The notes: a model not told the origin generated them from the sequence alone. Positions 7,438-15,336 are shown, counted from the stretch's first letter. The stretch: 17,667 bases of DNA from an uncultured Chitinophagales bacterium (GCA_946886475.1 CAMPIQ010000071.1:1-17667), one strand, 5' to 3'. A program made the numbers and translations.

Positions 7438-7695
7438 GTGACTTTTTTTCAATATCGGAACCTGCTTACTGCTGTACAATGGCAGGCACTTAAAGCCATA
7501 GCAAAAGAGGGTAAACTATACCGGCCAAATGCCAGGTTATTTATATCGAAACACAAATTAGGTACACCTTCCAATGTACAAAGATCACTGGAAGCTTTGC
7601 TGGCAAAAGAAATGATTTATAAGGAACAAGATAAGAAGGGTAATTATTATTGCGTTTATGATTGCTTTCTGGCAAGATGGCTGGAGCGGCTTTGA
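7438..7695 (+). pseudogene. C-terminal remnant of a Bacteroidota AAA ATPase (ATPase_2 type)
   Basis: The frame encodes about 85 residues from a GTG at 7438, and stays open upstream to a TAG at 7384-7386 (17 more codons). The segment YRNLLTAVQWQALKAIAKEG, then LGTPSNVQRSLEALLAKEMIY and YYCVYDCFLARWLERL, is what I recognise as the winged-helix end of Bacteroidota ATP-binding proteins of the archaeal-ATPase-like family, which are usually about 370-400 residues. The Walker A and B part is absent here and I do not find it in other frames between 7290 and 7437. The simplest reading is an internal or 5' deletion that left the tail. Against this, the remaining frame is intact and the domain could be expressed as a small DNA-binding protein. 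The start codon is uncertain. It converges on dedA with a 64-base gap. Confidence 0.6.
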
Positions 7696-7759
7696 AAAAT
7701 CAAAAACTAAGCTACAAGAAAAATTGAAAGCAAATTAGATGCAAATTGCAAAAAACACG

Positions 7760-8407
7760 CTATTTATTTCTTTTTCTCTTTTCCCTTATCAGTTCAATCA
7801 CCGGGGGAAGAATGGAAAGTATGATGATACCGAAGATCACATAAGAAAAATTATCCTTGATCACGGGTATTCCTCCAAAGAAATAACCCAGGAAAAGGAA
7901 ACTGGATATCCACAAAATACCTCCGATAACATTGTATGAAGCAAACTTTCTATAGCTCATGGTTCCTATGCCGGCAATAAACGGTGCAAATGTTCTTACT
8001 ATTGGAACGAAGCGGGCGTAAATAATGGTCTTCCCCCCATATTTATCATAAAAGGACTGTGTTTTCTGTAAATATTCCTTTTTAAGAAAACGGTACCTGC
8101 CGCTAAAAGCCTTAGGTCCTATATACCTGCCTATATGATAATTCACCAGGTCCCCTGAAATAGCGGCAACGATCAAAAGAATGCACATCAGGAAAATATT
8201 CAACCCGCTTTCAGGGTTGGCGATGATAGCACCCGCAGCAAAAAGAAGTGAATCGCCGGGTAGAAATGGGGTTACCACAAAGCCGGTTTCAGCAAAGATG
8301 ATCAGGAATAAAATAAGGTAGGTCCAGGTTTTGTAGTCGCTCACGATCCTTACAAGATGGTCATCAATATGAAGAATAAAATCAATTATAGCCTGGATAG
8401 CATCCAT
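7760..8407 (-). CDS. DedA family membrane protein
   Basis: A 215-residue polytopic inner-membrane protein of the DedA/VTT family. Family marks are Glu40 in a membrane segment, FLPGDS (48-53) in the first re-entrant region, GDLVNYHIGRYIG (85-97), and ARFVPIVRTFAPFIAGIG (131-148) with Arg132 and Arg138, followed by Trp166. DedA proteins support membrane homeostasis; some are flippases recycling undecaprenyl phosphate or phosphatidylethanolamine. Which lipid this one handles cannot be told from sequence. The C-terminus ends in a basic cytoplasmic tail (REKRKRNK). The ATG at 8407 is preceded by a perfect -7 element, giving a very short leader. It is a single gene, divergent from the chromate-type transporter. 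Confidence 0.92.
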   Translation of the reverse strand: MDAIQAIIDFILHIDDHLVRIVSDYKTWTYLILFLIIFAETGFVVTPFLPGDSLLFAAGAIIANPESGLNIFLMCILLIVAAISGDLVNYHIGRYIGPKAFSGRYRFLKKEYLQKTQSFYDKYGGKTIIYARFVPIVRTFAPFIAGIGTMSYRKFASYNVIGGILWISSFLFLGYFFGGIPVIKDNFSYVIFGIIILSILPPVIELIREKRKRNK

Positions 8408-8427
8408 GGGTGTTATTTGAGTGGCCG

Positions 8428-8435
8428 CAAAAATA
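8428..8435 (-). promoter_or_regulatory. -7 promoter element of dedA
   Basis: The minus strand reads TATTTTTG, an exact TAnnTTTG match, 20 bases before the start codon. Transcription would start around 8421, so the leader would be roughly 14 bases. No -33 element is evident. Confidence 0.55.
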
Positions 8436-8561
8436 AAGAAGCCATACCAAACATCCCATTCCCGAATAATGATTAGGAAATTTTTACATACCCTGCTCTC
8501 ATGTTCATGTAATGCTGATAAAACATAGTTTTAAGCCGGATTCTAAAAATTTCAAGTGCTG

Positions 8562-9686
8562 ATGGAAGAGATCAGAAGATGCAAAGAACTGGCCGCCTTG
8601 TTTCTAAAGCTTGGCTTCATTGCTTTTGGAGGCCCGGTAGCTCATATTGCAATGATGCATAAAGAAGTTGTTGTTAAAAGAAAATGGATGGATGAACAAC
8701 ATTTTCTTGACCTTATTGGGGTTACCAATCTTATTCCCGGTCCAAACAGTACTGAAATTGCCATACATATCGGAAGGGAAAGGGCCGGCTGGAAGGGGCT
8801 ACTGATTTCAGGATCCTGTTTTATTCTTCCTGCAGTAATCATTACCGGTTTTTTTGCCTGGCTTTACCATCGTTATGGAAGTTTACCCGATGTACAATCC
8901 TTTATCTATGGCATACAACCAGCCATAATTGCCATTATCCTTGCAGCCATTCTTCCTCTTGCCAAAAGATCCCTGAAGAACTTACAACTGGTAACCACCG
9001 GCATGCTGGTGCTTGTTGTATCCTTACTGGGAGTGAACGAAATCATTGCCATGTTTGGAGCCGGGTTATTTGCAGTTATCTGGTTCCTGCTGAAAAAGAA
9101 CAGATCAGCAAACTCAATTCCTGTGATCCCTTTGATTCAAATCCAGCTATTCAGTTTTTTATCGGTTGCCAATACAAAAATTTTTTTGATCTTCCTCAAA
9201 GTTGGAGCCCTCCTGTACGGTAGCGGCTATGTATTATTTGCTTTCCTGGATGAAGAACTGGTGGAAACCGGACTATTATCACGAACAACATTGATAGATG
9301 CCATAGCCGTGGGACAATTCACACCCGGACCCGTTTTTTCATCTGTAACATTCATTGGCTATCAGCTCAATGGTTTTACCGGTGCTGCCATTGCAACCAT
9401 AGCCATATTCCTTCCTTCTTTTCTTTTTGTTGCTTTATTAAATCCATTGGTCAGAAAGATGAGGAATTCAAAAATCTTTGCTGTATTTCTTGATGCCGTG
9501 AATGTGGCATCCATTGCCGTAATTATTTCGGTGTGTTATTACATGGGAAGAGAAACCATCACCGACTGGAGAACTGTAATAATTGCTTTATTGGCAATAA
9601 CCGCAACCTTTCTTTTTAAGAATTTAAATAGTGCGTTTGTAATTATTGGTGGATCTGTTGTGGGATACCTGTTGCTATTGGTATAA
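8562..9686 (+). CDS. chrA: Chromate transporter family protein (ChrA/CHR, two-domain)
   Basis: A 374-residue integral membrane protein of the CHR family, whose studied members export chromate. It has the long form with two homologous CHR halves: GFIAFGGPVAHIAMMH (18-33) and NLIPGPNSTEIAIHIG (56-71) in the first, and KVGALLYGSGYVLFAFL (213-229) and GQFTPGPVFSSVTFIGY (251-267) in the second. The PGP triplets and paired Gly-rich motifs are family signatures. A linker around residues 175-195 joins the halves. Start chosen at ATG 8562; a GTG two codons earlier (8556) is possible. The best upstream -7 candidate is TAGTTTTA (8526-8533), one base off consensus. No chromate regulator (chrB) or other metal gene adjoins, so the physiological substrate is uncertain. 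It ends nine bases from the stop of the converging cysteine desulfurase gene. Confidence 0.92.
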   Translation: MEEIRRCKELAALFLKLGFIAFGGPVAHIAMMHKEVVVKRKWMDEQHFLDLIGVTNLIPGPNSTEIAIHIGRERAGWKGLLISGSCFILPAVIITGFFAWLYHRYGSLPDVQSFIYGIQPAIIAIILAAILPLAKRSLKNLQLVTTGMLVLVVSLLGVNEIIAMFGAGLFAVIWFLLKKNRSANSIPVIPLIQIQLFSFLSVANTKIFLIFLKVGALLYGSGYVLFAFLDEELVETGLLSRTTLIDAIAVGQFTPGPVFSSVTFIGYQLNGFTGAAIATIAIFLPSFLFVALLNPLVRKMRNSKIFAVFLDAVNVASIAVIISVCYYMGRETITDWRTVIIALLAITATFLFKNLNSAFVIIGGSVVGYLLLLV

Positions 9687-9695
9687 TAAGATAGC

Positions 9696-10880
9696 CTAGA
9701 TCAATTCTTTAAGCTTTTCAATAACCAGATCCACTTCTTCCTTTGTATTGTATTTGCTAAATGAGAACCTGATGGTAATAAAATCATCATTCCTGTTCAA
9801 CGCCTTCATTACATGAGAACCCACATCGGTACCGCTGCTGCAGGCGGAGCCACCGGAAGCGCAGATATTATTGATGTCAAGGTTCATCAGTAAAAATTCA
9901 GACCTTTCATTTTTGGGGAAACAGACACTTAATACGGTATAGAGCGATTCAGGAGCACTATTGAAACTGAGACCATCAAAATTCCTTTTCAGCTGATCCA
10001 TCATATAATGTTTCAGATCATGGATATAGGTACTGCACTCCTCATAATCCCTCATAGCTATTTCAAGGGCCTTTGCAAATCCAACGATCCCGTAAACGTT
10101 TTCGGTACCTGCACGCATATTTCTTTCCTGACCGCCTCCAAAAATGAATGGTTTTATATTTACGTTTTCATTTACGTATAATATTCCTGATCCTTTCGGA
10201 CCATGAAATTTATGGGCTGCCCCGGAAATAAAATGCACGTACCACCCGGACAGGTTCAACGGGTAATGTCCAACTGTTTGAACACAATCAGAATGAAAAA
10301 TGGCAGCATATTTCCTGCAGATCTCTCCTACTGTTTGTACAGGCAGTAAAACACCGATCTCATTATTGGCATGCATCAGGGTGACCAGGCATTTTTTTCC
10401 TGCACCGGTAAATTCCTGCAACTGTTCTTCAAGACTTCTGAGGTCTACGTGCCCATCTTCCTGCAAGGCCACAAAACTAACCGAGATATTTTTTTCATGC
10501 CCATAGTGTTCCACCGTATGTAAAACAGCATGGTGCTCAATGGCCGATGTAATGATATGCGTACAACCCAGGTCGCGGATAGAAGCTGCAATAGCGGTAT
10601 TATTACTTTCCGTTCCGCCACTGGTAAAGAATATGGTTCCGGGTTTTACACCTAGTATCCGGGCTATGCTTTTTCTGGCATTTTCAATAGCCAGCCTTGT
10701 TTCCCTTCCATAAGAATAAATTGAAGAAGGATTTCCAAAATGATCTGTCATATAGGGAAGCATGGCTTCCAGCACCTCCTTACCAAGAGCTGTGGTGGCC
10801 GCGTTATCAAAATAAACCCTCCGGTCAGCACCAACGGGTCTGTTCTCCTTTTTTAATCCATTCATGATAGTATCGTGCAT
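9696..10880 (-). CDS. Cysteine desulfurase (IscS/NifS class)
   Basis: A 394-residue class V aminotransferase-fold enzyme that takes sulfur from cysteine as a persulfide for Fe-S clusters or thio-modification. It shows VYFDNAATT at the start of the fold, the FTSGGTESNN phosphate/PLP loop, the SAIEHHAVLHT histidine stretch, HANNEIG, the HSDCVQTVGH aspartate region, the PLP lysine Lys224 in SGAAHKFHGPKG, and the catalytic Cys347 in GGSACSSGTDVGSHVM. The long mobile loop around Cys347 places it with group I (IscS/NifS) rather than SufS. No iscU, suf or mnm genes adjoin, so its sulfur acceptor is unknown. It has about 20 residues before the usual beginning (MHDTIMNGLKKENRPVGADR), and only Met1 or Met6 are available as starts. 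It lies downstream of glmM in the same direction, 103 bases away, probably with its own promoter. Confidence 0.93.
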   Translation of the reverse strand: MHDTIMNGLKKENRPVGADRRVYFDNAATTALGKEVLEAMLPYMTDHFGNPSSIYSYGRETRLAIENARKSIARILGVKPGTIFFTSGGTESNNTAIAASIRDLGCTHIITSAIEHHAVLHTVEHYGHEKNISVSFVALQEDGHVDLRSLEEQLQEFTGAGKKCLVTLMHANNEIGVLLPVQTVGEICRKYAAIFHSDCVQTVGHYPLNLSGWYVHFISGAAHKFHGPKGSGILYVNENVNIKPFIFGGGQERNMRAGTENVYGIVGFAKALEIAMRDYEECSTYIHDLKHYMMDQLKRNFDGLSFNSAPESLYTVLSVCFPKNERSEFLLMNLDINNICASGGSACSSGTDVGSHVMKALNRNDDFITIRFSFSKYNTKEEVDLVIEKLKELI

Positions 10881-10911
10881 AGCATTCGTTTTGCGTGGCA
10901 GAATTGATGGA

Positions 10912-10925
10912 GCCGGCTACCCGGC
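10912..10925 (-). other. GC-rich hairpin between glmM and the cysteine desulfurase gene
   Basis: GCCGG (10912-10916) and CCGGC (10921-10925) form five G/C pairs around a four-base loop. In the direction of transcription it lies after the glmM stop and 32 bases before the desulfurase start. No T-run follows, so it is either leader structure or a weak pause site. A near -7 element (TTATTTTG on the minus strand, about 10938-10945) lies upstream of it. Confidence 0.3.
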
Positions 10926-10983
10926 ATGAGAAAGCCTTTGCAAAATAATAAGAAGTTTTTAACCCTGCCAGTATCCGGTATCA

Positions 10984-12375
10984 TTAACTGCATTCCCTGA
11001 TATCCTGCATCAGCCTTCTGGCGATATTGTTTGCAGTGGTTTCAAAATTGCTTTCCGCATAGATCCTGATAATGGGTTCTGTATTGGAAGTGCGTAAATG
11101 AACCCAGTCGGTATCAAACTCTATTTTAAGTCCATCTTCTGTATTGATAGGATTGTTCTTGTATTTTTTCCGGATCTTTTCAAATATGGGTTGCACATCT
11201 ACACCATTCCCGAGCTCAATTTTATTCTTTGAAATGAAATAATCCGGGTAATTACCCCTGAAAGATTTCAATCCTTTTTTAAATCCTGCAAAATGAGAAA
11301 GGAATAAGGCTATACCTATCAATGCATCACGGCCATAATGAAAATCGGGTACTATGATCCCTCCATTTCCTTCTCCCCCAATCACTGCATTCACTTCTTT
11401 CATTTTTTTCACAACATTCACTTCACCCACAGCGGAAGGATAATAGGCACCGCCATTTTTCTGGGTAACTTCTTTCAGGGCCTTGGTGCTGCTCATATTA
11501 CTAACCGTGTTACCCACCTTATTCATCAACATATAATCGGCTACTGCAACAAGCGTATACTCCTCTCCAAACATGCTCCCGTCTTCACATACAAAACAAA
11601 GCCGGTCCACATCGGGGTCAACGGCAATTCCAAAATCTGCTTTTTGTTTCACCACTTCATTACTCAGTGTATTCAGGTTCTCCGGTAAGGGTTCAGGATT
11701 ATGTGCGAATTTACCATTCACCTCCCCATTGATCACGATCACTTCAGCAACGCCGAGCGCTTTTAAAAGCTGTGGCACGATCAGGGCGCCGGATGAGTTG
11801 ATACAGTCAACCACAACTTTATACTCTTTTTCCTCAATGGCTTTACTGTTGATGAGATGATAACCAAGTACCAGGTCAATATGTTTTTGCAGCCAGGTAT
11901 CGTTGAACGCTGTCTGCCCTAATTTATCTACTGCAGCAAATCCCAGTTCTTCATTGGCCGCGCGGGCTAATACTTCAGCACCCAGTTCCGCATCAATAAA
12001 TTCACCGCGGCTATTCAATAATTTTAACGCATTCCATTCCTTTGGATTGTGACTTGCTGTAATGATGATTCCAGCATCGGCAGACTCGTGGGTTACTGCA
12101 AGTTCTACAGTTGGTGTAGTGGAAAGACCAAGGTCAGTTACATTTATTCCCAGACTAACCAGTGTGCTGGTTACAAGCTGACTCACCATTTCACCACTGA
12201 TCCTTCCATCCCTGCCTACCACTATGCTGGTTGGGGAGGATTTATCTTCCCTTCTTTCTGCTATGATATTACCAAAAGCAGCGGTGAATTTTACGATATC
12301 TAATGCAGTTAATGATTCGCCCGGTTTTCCACCTATTGTTCCCCTGATACCGGATATACTCTTGATCAATGCCAC
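10984..12375 (-). CDS. glmM: Phosphoglucosamine mutase (alpha-D-phosphohexomutase family)
   Basis: A 463-residue phosphohexomutase, most likely converting glucosamine-6-phosphate to glucosamine-1-phosphate for UDP-GlcNAc, and so for peptidoglycan and LPS. The four domain marks are present: the phosphoserine Ser108 in TASHNP, the Mg-binding loop DPDVDR (Asp253, Asp255, Asp257), the sugar-binding loop GEGNGG (334-339), and the phosphate-binding RTSNTEPIIRI (428-438). The GEGNGG loop, instead of the GEQSGH of E. coli-type GlmM, is the form seen in archaeal and Bacteroidota enzymes; a phosphomannomutase/phosphoglucomutase activity therefore cannot be excluded. The start at ATG 12375 gives the canonical ISGIRGT beginning. 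A perfect -7 element and a 17-base palindrome lie just upstream, shared with the divergent methyltransferase gene. Confidence 0.88.
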   Translation of the reverse strand: MALIKSISGIRGTIGGKPGESLTALDIVKFTAAFGNIIAERREDKSSPTSIVVGRDGRISGEMVSQLVTSTLVSLGINVTDLGLSTTPTVELAVTHESADAGIIITASHNPKEWNALKLLNSRGEFIDAELGAEVLARAANEELGFAAVDKLGQTAFNDTWLQKHIDLVLGYHLINSKAIEEKEYKVVVDCINSSGALIVPQLLKALGVAEVIVINGEVNGKFAHNPEPLPENLNTLSNEVVKQKADFGIAVDPDVDRLCFVCEDGSMFGEEYTLVAVADYMLMNKVGNTVSNMSSTKALKEVTQKNGGAYYPSAVGEVNVVKKMKEVNAVIGGEGNGGIIVPDFHYGRDALIGIALFLSHFAGFKKGLKSFRGNYPDYFISKNKIELGNGVDVQPIFEKIRKKYKNNPINTEDGLKIEFDTDWVHLRTSNTEPIIRIYAESNFETTANNIARRLMQDIRECS

Positions 12376-12390
12376 AGTTCAAAAATTTAA

Positions 12391-12407
12391 TCCCGAAAAA
12401 ATCGGGA
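12391..12407. promoter_or_regulatory. Perfect palindrome between glmM start and its -7 element
   Basis: TCCCGA (12391-12396) and TCGGGA (12402-12407) are exact reverse complements around AAAAA. It lies 16 bases from the glmM ATG and two bases from its -7 element, so it overlaps the predicted transcription start. In the RNA it would be a 5'-terminal hairpin with a U-loop; in the DNA it could be an operator. It cannot be a terminator of a neighbour because both flanking genes point away. Confidence 0.5.
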
Positions 12408-12409
12408 GG

Positions 12410-12417
12410 CAAAAATA
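12410..12417 (-). promoter_or_regulatory. -7 promoter element of glmM
   Basis: The minus strand reads TATTTTTG, an exact TAnnTTTG match. The predicted start, near 12404, falls in the TCCCGA/TCGGGA palindrome. No -33 match is found; the expected place (about 12437-12440) borders the -33 element of the divergent methyltransferase promoter. Confidence 0.55.
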
Positions 12418-12442
12418 CGGTATTACTCTTTAAGGGTATTCA

Positions 12443-12471
12443 TTGATAACAGGCCTTACCCTTTACTTTTG
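12443..12471 (+). promoter_or_regulatory. Promoter of the methyltransferase gene
   Basis: TTG (12443-12445), an 18-base spacer and TACTTTTG (12464-12471) make the best full Bacteroidota promoter in the window. It decides the start of the gene: a TTG reading from 12443 would place the promoter inside the coding region, whereas ATG 12485 lies 13 bases after the -7 element. Confidence 0.6.
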
Positions 12472-12484
12472 TAAAAAATTGGCA

Positions 12485-13243
12485 ATGAAGGATTGGTACA
12501 AAGAATGGTTTAACTCTCCCTTTTATCATAAGCTTTATTTTGACAGGGATGAAAAGGAAGCACAGGGTTTTATAGAAAGAGTGATTCACCATCTTGATCC
12601 TCCTTCAGGCGCTGTAATGCTGGATGTAGCCTGTGGAAAGGGCAGGCATAGTAAGTTTTTGTCAGAACACGGTTATGATGTATCGGGGATAGATATTTCT
12701 TTTGAAAGTATTCATTATGCCAGGCAATTTGAAAATGATCGTCTCCATTTTTATCAGCACGACATGAGATTACCTGCCTGGATCAATTATTTTGATTACG
12801 CTTTCAACTTTTTTACCTCATTTGGCTACTTTAATACCAAAAGGGAACATGATGATGCTATAAGAACGCTGGCCAACAGCCTGAAACCAGGGGGCATGAT
12901 ACTGATCGATTATCTCAACGTTCATTTTGTGGAAGATCATCTTGTTCACAATGAAATCAAAAACATCGGCAGCACCCGGTACGAGATCCGCAGGTGGATG
13001 GACGATAGTCATTTTTATAAACGCATTCTCGTTACAGATCCTTCACTCACAAGTCCAATTGACTGCACAGAAAAGGTAGCCAAATTCAGCCTTGGCGATT
13101 TTACAGATATGCTTTCCTTTAATAAGCTGCAGGTGACAGAGGTTTTTGGCAACTACGACCTGAATCCATATCATGTAAGAAATACGCCACGGATGATCAT
13201 CATAGCTAATAAGCCACTTGTTCAACCCGCTTCTGCCAGCTGA
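12485..13243 (+). CDS. Class I SAM-dependent methyltransferase
   Basis: A 252-residue protein with the class I methyltransferase fold. Motif I is MLDVACGKGRHSKFL (45-59), which binds S-adenosylmethionine; the acidic end of strand 2 is GIDIS (68-72), binding the ribose; the HDMRLP turn follows, then FNFFTSFGYF and LKPGGMILIDYL as the later strands. This is the pattern of the methyltransferase domain 25/11 group, which acts on small molecules. The substrate is not recognisable. The N-terminal segment WYKEWFNSPFYHKLYF is typical of a Bacteroidota subgroup. The start at 12485 is preferred over the in-frame TTG at 12443 because the promoter occupies that stretch. It is a single gene, ending 16 bases from the stop of the converging membrane phosphotransferase gene. 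Confidence 0.88.
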   Translation: MKDWYKEWFNSPFYHKLYFDRDEKEAQGFIERVIHHLDPPSGAVMLDVACGKGRHSKFLSEHGYDVSGIDISFESIHYARQFENDRLHFYQHDMRLPAWINYFDYAFNFFTSFGYFNTKREHDDAIRTLANSLKPGGMILIDYLNVHFVEDHLVHNEIKNIGSTRYEIRRWMDDSHFYKRILVTDPSLTSPIDCTEKVAKFSLGDFTDMLSFNKLQVTEVFGNYDLNPYHVRNTPRMIIIANKPLVQPASAS

Positions 13244-13259
13244 TGGGTGAAACTTTGTT

Positions 13260-15230
13260 TTATTTCTTATTATGAACCAGCAGCCACTTTGCTGTTTCAT
13301 AATAAGCACTTGTGATCTGGGTCATCTTTTTTTTGATGGAATCAACCTGACGGGAAGTGTAAGTTGTATTTGGATCGAGTACATGAACTTCCTCTCTATG
13401 GAAATTGATATTCTTTGTAAAATAAAAATCATTGGTCACCATCCCAATGCGTCCTTCGTCATGGTAAATAATAAAAGCACTGCTGTTAGTGGGCTGGCCA
13501 CTCAGCAGATCCTTTCCTAATGTAGTATTGCTATAGTTTATACCCGCCAGGCCGGCAATGGTGGGCATAACATCGATCATAGAAACAACCTCTGTTCTTT
13601 TTTCAGGCTGCAAAATTGCGGGAGCATAAAACACCAGCGGAACGTGTTCTTCAGTGAGCCGTTCGCTGGTCCATACATCAGGATATATATTTCCTGCATT
13701 GCCCGAAACGCCATGATCTCCTATAAAAACAAAAATGGTATTGTTGAAATACTTTTCCTTTTTAGCTGCTTCAATAAATTTTTCAATGCAAAAATCAGCA
13801 TAACGAAAAGCCTTGTATTCCTGCAGTGATTCAAAACCATTTTTTTCAAGCTCCGCTTTAGAAACCACCATTTTATCAAAAGCAGCTTTATCAGCTTCCG
13901 GAATGGTAAACGGCCGGTGATTGTCTGCGGTTTGCACTATAGCAAAAAATGGTTTATCCTGCTTTGCAAAAACTTCATTGGCCTCTAAAAAAAGATCCTT
14001 ATCACTTATACCCCATACATCAACAGGCTTACTATCAAAATGGCCTTCCACATTCATTTGCACCCCTTCAATATTCCTGATCAATCCTTCAAAATTATTG
14101 AAGCTTGGACTCCCGCCCAGGAAATAGAATTTTTCATATCCTTCAAAATCATTGATGATGGTATGCTGATCCAGGGCATGCGGATTGCGGGTAGAAAACT
14201 TTGACAACTGAACATCCGGAGTACCTGTAATGGTTGCAAACAATCCTCTTGCGGTTGAAAAATGGGGTGTGAAACAGCGGTTAAAAAAAATACTGCTGTC
14301 CGCAATGGATTTAAAAAAAGGCGTTGTATTCAGTTTGTTCCCACTCAGGCTGCTTTTGTACATACTGAATGATTCACACATCACCAGAACTATGTTGGGC
14401 TGGTTATTGGTGGCAATTTCATTAGCTTTTATTTCACGCCTATAGCTGAACTCAGTATTGTTTAAACCCATCCATTCCTTCATCACCGGGAAATAAGTTC
14501 TTGCCGTTGTTTCATCATAATCGGTTCTCCGCAGCCTGAGCGTATAAAAGAAATTCTGAAGTGGGTTGAGGGCAAGAAAAGATTTAAAGCTATTGTTGAA
14601 CTTAAAAGCTGCATTCCATTTTAGTGGCTCCATACCTGCGTTGCCATGCACAAAAAATGAAAAGAAAAATATAGCCGCTACAAACCATTTGCGTTTATAC
14701 CTTATGCCCTTTCCATCGGTTTTATTAACAACGCTGACATGCATTTTGCGGAACATGTGCCTAAGTAACACAACTGCAATAAACAAACCCAGCAACATCC
14801 AGATGATGGGATAGGACTGCCACAGCATTTTAGCAGAAATTCCCGGATCTTCTACAAAATTCAATGCACTCGCGCCAAGCCGGGTCCGGTTATAGGAAAA
14901 TGCTCCGAAATCTGCTGCAAAAAAGAAAATGATCAGAAAGGTCATGATCGCCAGGTACCAGGTCCAGATCTTCCGGTTGCGATTAGAATGAAATGGAGAA
15001 AAACCAGGGATCAGGCTGGCAATTATGATCGGTAAAAGAATTATACTGATCCAGCGCAGGTCGAACCTTAAACCCAGGAAAAAAGAGGGCAGCATATCGC
15101 TCCAGCTCTCTCCTTCGGGCATAAACGCCATGAGTGTGATCAGCCTGTATGACGTAAACATCATCAGGAAAATGATCAACAGGTTAAAAACCCATAATAA
15201 GGTTTTAGGCAGGCGGAAACGCAAGAGCAT
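13260..15230 (-). CDS. LtaS/MdoB-like membrane sulfatase-fold phosphotransferase
   Basis: A 656-residue protein: about five membrane segments in the first 200 residues (near 10-35, 58-75, 88-107, 140-157 and 182-198), then an extracytoplasmic alkaline-phosphatase-superfamily domain from about 275 to 600. Metal-site residues visible are Glu286 in VMCESFS, Asp505-His506 in FIGDHG and the WGISD region (406-410); the likely nucleophile is Thr326 in FSTARGLFATITG. The arrangement matches LtaS, OpgB/MdoB and related enzymes that move phosphoglycerol or phosphoethanolamine from a lipid donor. Bacteroidota are not known to make lipoteichoic acid, so the product is probably a modified glycan or lipid head group; this is inference. 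The gene is alone, convergent with the methyltransferase. The start is at ATG 15230, with the basic MLLRFRLPK before the first membrane helix. Confidence 0.88.
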   Translation of the reverse strand: MLLRFRLPKTLLWVFNLLIIFLMMFTSYRLITLMAFMPEGESWSDMLPSFFLGLRFDLRWISIILLPIIIASLIPGFSPFHSNRNRKIWTWYLAIMTFLIIFFFAADFGAFSYNRTRLGASALNFVEDPGISAKMLWQSYPIIWMLLGLFIAVVLLRHMFRKMHVSVVNKTDGKGIRYKRKWFVAAIFFFSFFVHGNAGMEPLKWNAAFKFNNSFKSFLALNPLQNFFYTLRLRRTDYDETTARTYFPVMKEWMGLNNTEFSYRREIKANEIATNNQPNIVLVMCESFSMYKSSLSGNKLNTTPFFKSIADSSIFFNRCFTPHFSTARGLFATITGTPDVQLSKFSTRNPHALDQHTIINDFEGYEKFYFLGGSPSFNNFEGLIRNIEGVQMNVEGHFDSKPVDVWGISDKDLFLEANEVFAKQDKPFFAIVQTADNHRPFTIPEADKAAFDKMVVSKAELEKNGFESLQEYKAFRYADFCIEKFIEAAKKEKYFNNTIFVFIGDHGVSGNAGNIYPDVWTSERLTEEHVPLVFYAPAILQPEKRTEVVSMIDVMPTIAGLAGINYSNTTLGKDLLSGQPTNSSAFIIYHDEGRIGMVTNDFYFTKNINFHREEVHVLDPNTTYTSRQVDSIKKKMTQITSAYYETAKWLLVHNKK

Positions 15231-15307
15231 GTATGGCCAGATTGATTAAAGGAAAATGATATTGCAAAAAAACTAAATTTTAAGTGCAAACCAAGTAATT
15301 ATTCGCT

Positions 15308-15325
15308 GAAGAAGGGAAGTTCTTC
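15308..15325 (+). promoter_or_regulatory. Small dyad just upstream of the PAP2 promoter
   Basis: GAAGAA (15308-15313) and TTCTTC (15320-15325) are exact reverse complements around GGGAAG. The dyad lies between TTCGCT at 15302-15307 and a second TTCGCT at 15324-15329, that is, in the -33 to -7 region of the predicted promoter. It could be an operator. Confidence 0.3.
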
Positions 15326-15328
15326 GCT

Positions 15329-15336
15329 TACTTTTG
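15329..15336 (+). promoter_or_regulatory. -7 promoter element of the PAP2-corC operon
   Basis: TACTTTTG is an exact TAnnTTTG match. It lies 13 bases before ATG 15350, the same spacing as in the methyltransferase promoter, which favours that start over the ATG at 15341. The -33 half is weak (TTCG at 15302-15305, too far by a few bases). Confidence 0.55.

Noticed and set aside
7739..7939. Plus-strand frame of 66 codons over the end of dedA
   Set aside because: Antisense to conserved DedA codons, with no recognisable motif.
10830..10860. Shine-Dalgarno-like AAGGAG inside the N-terminal codons of the cysteine desulfurase
   Set aside because: No in-frame start codon follows at a usable distance, and this phylum rarely depends on such sites.
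12443..12484. In-frame extension of the methyltransferase by 14 residues from a TTG codon
   Set aside because: The stretch contains a complete promoter (TTG-N18-TACTTTTG), and the ATG at 12485 gives the expected N-terminus.
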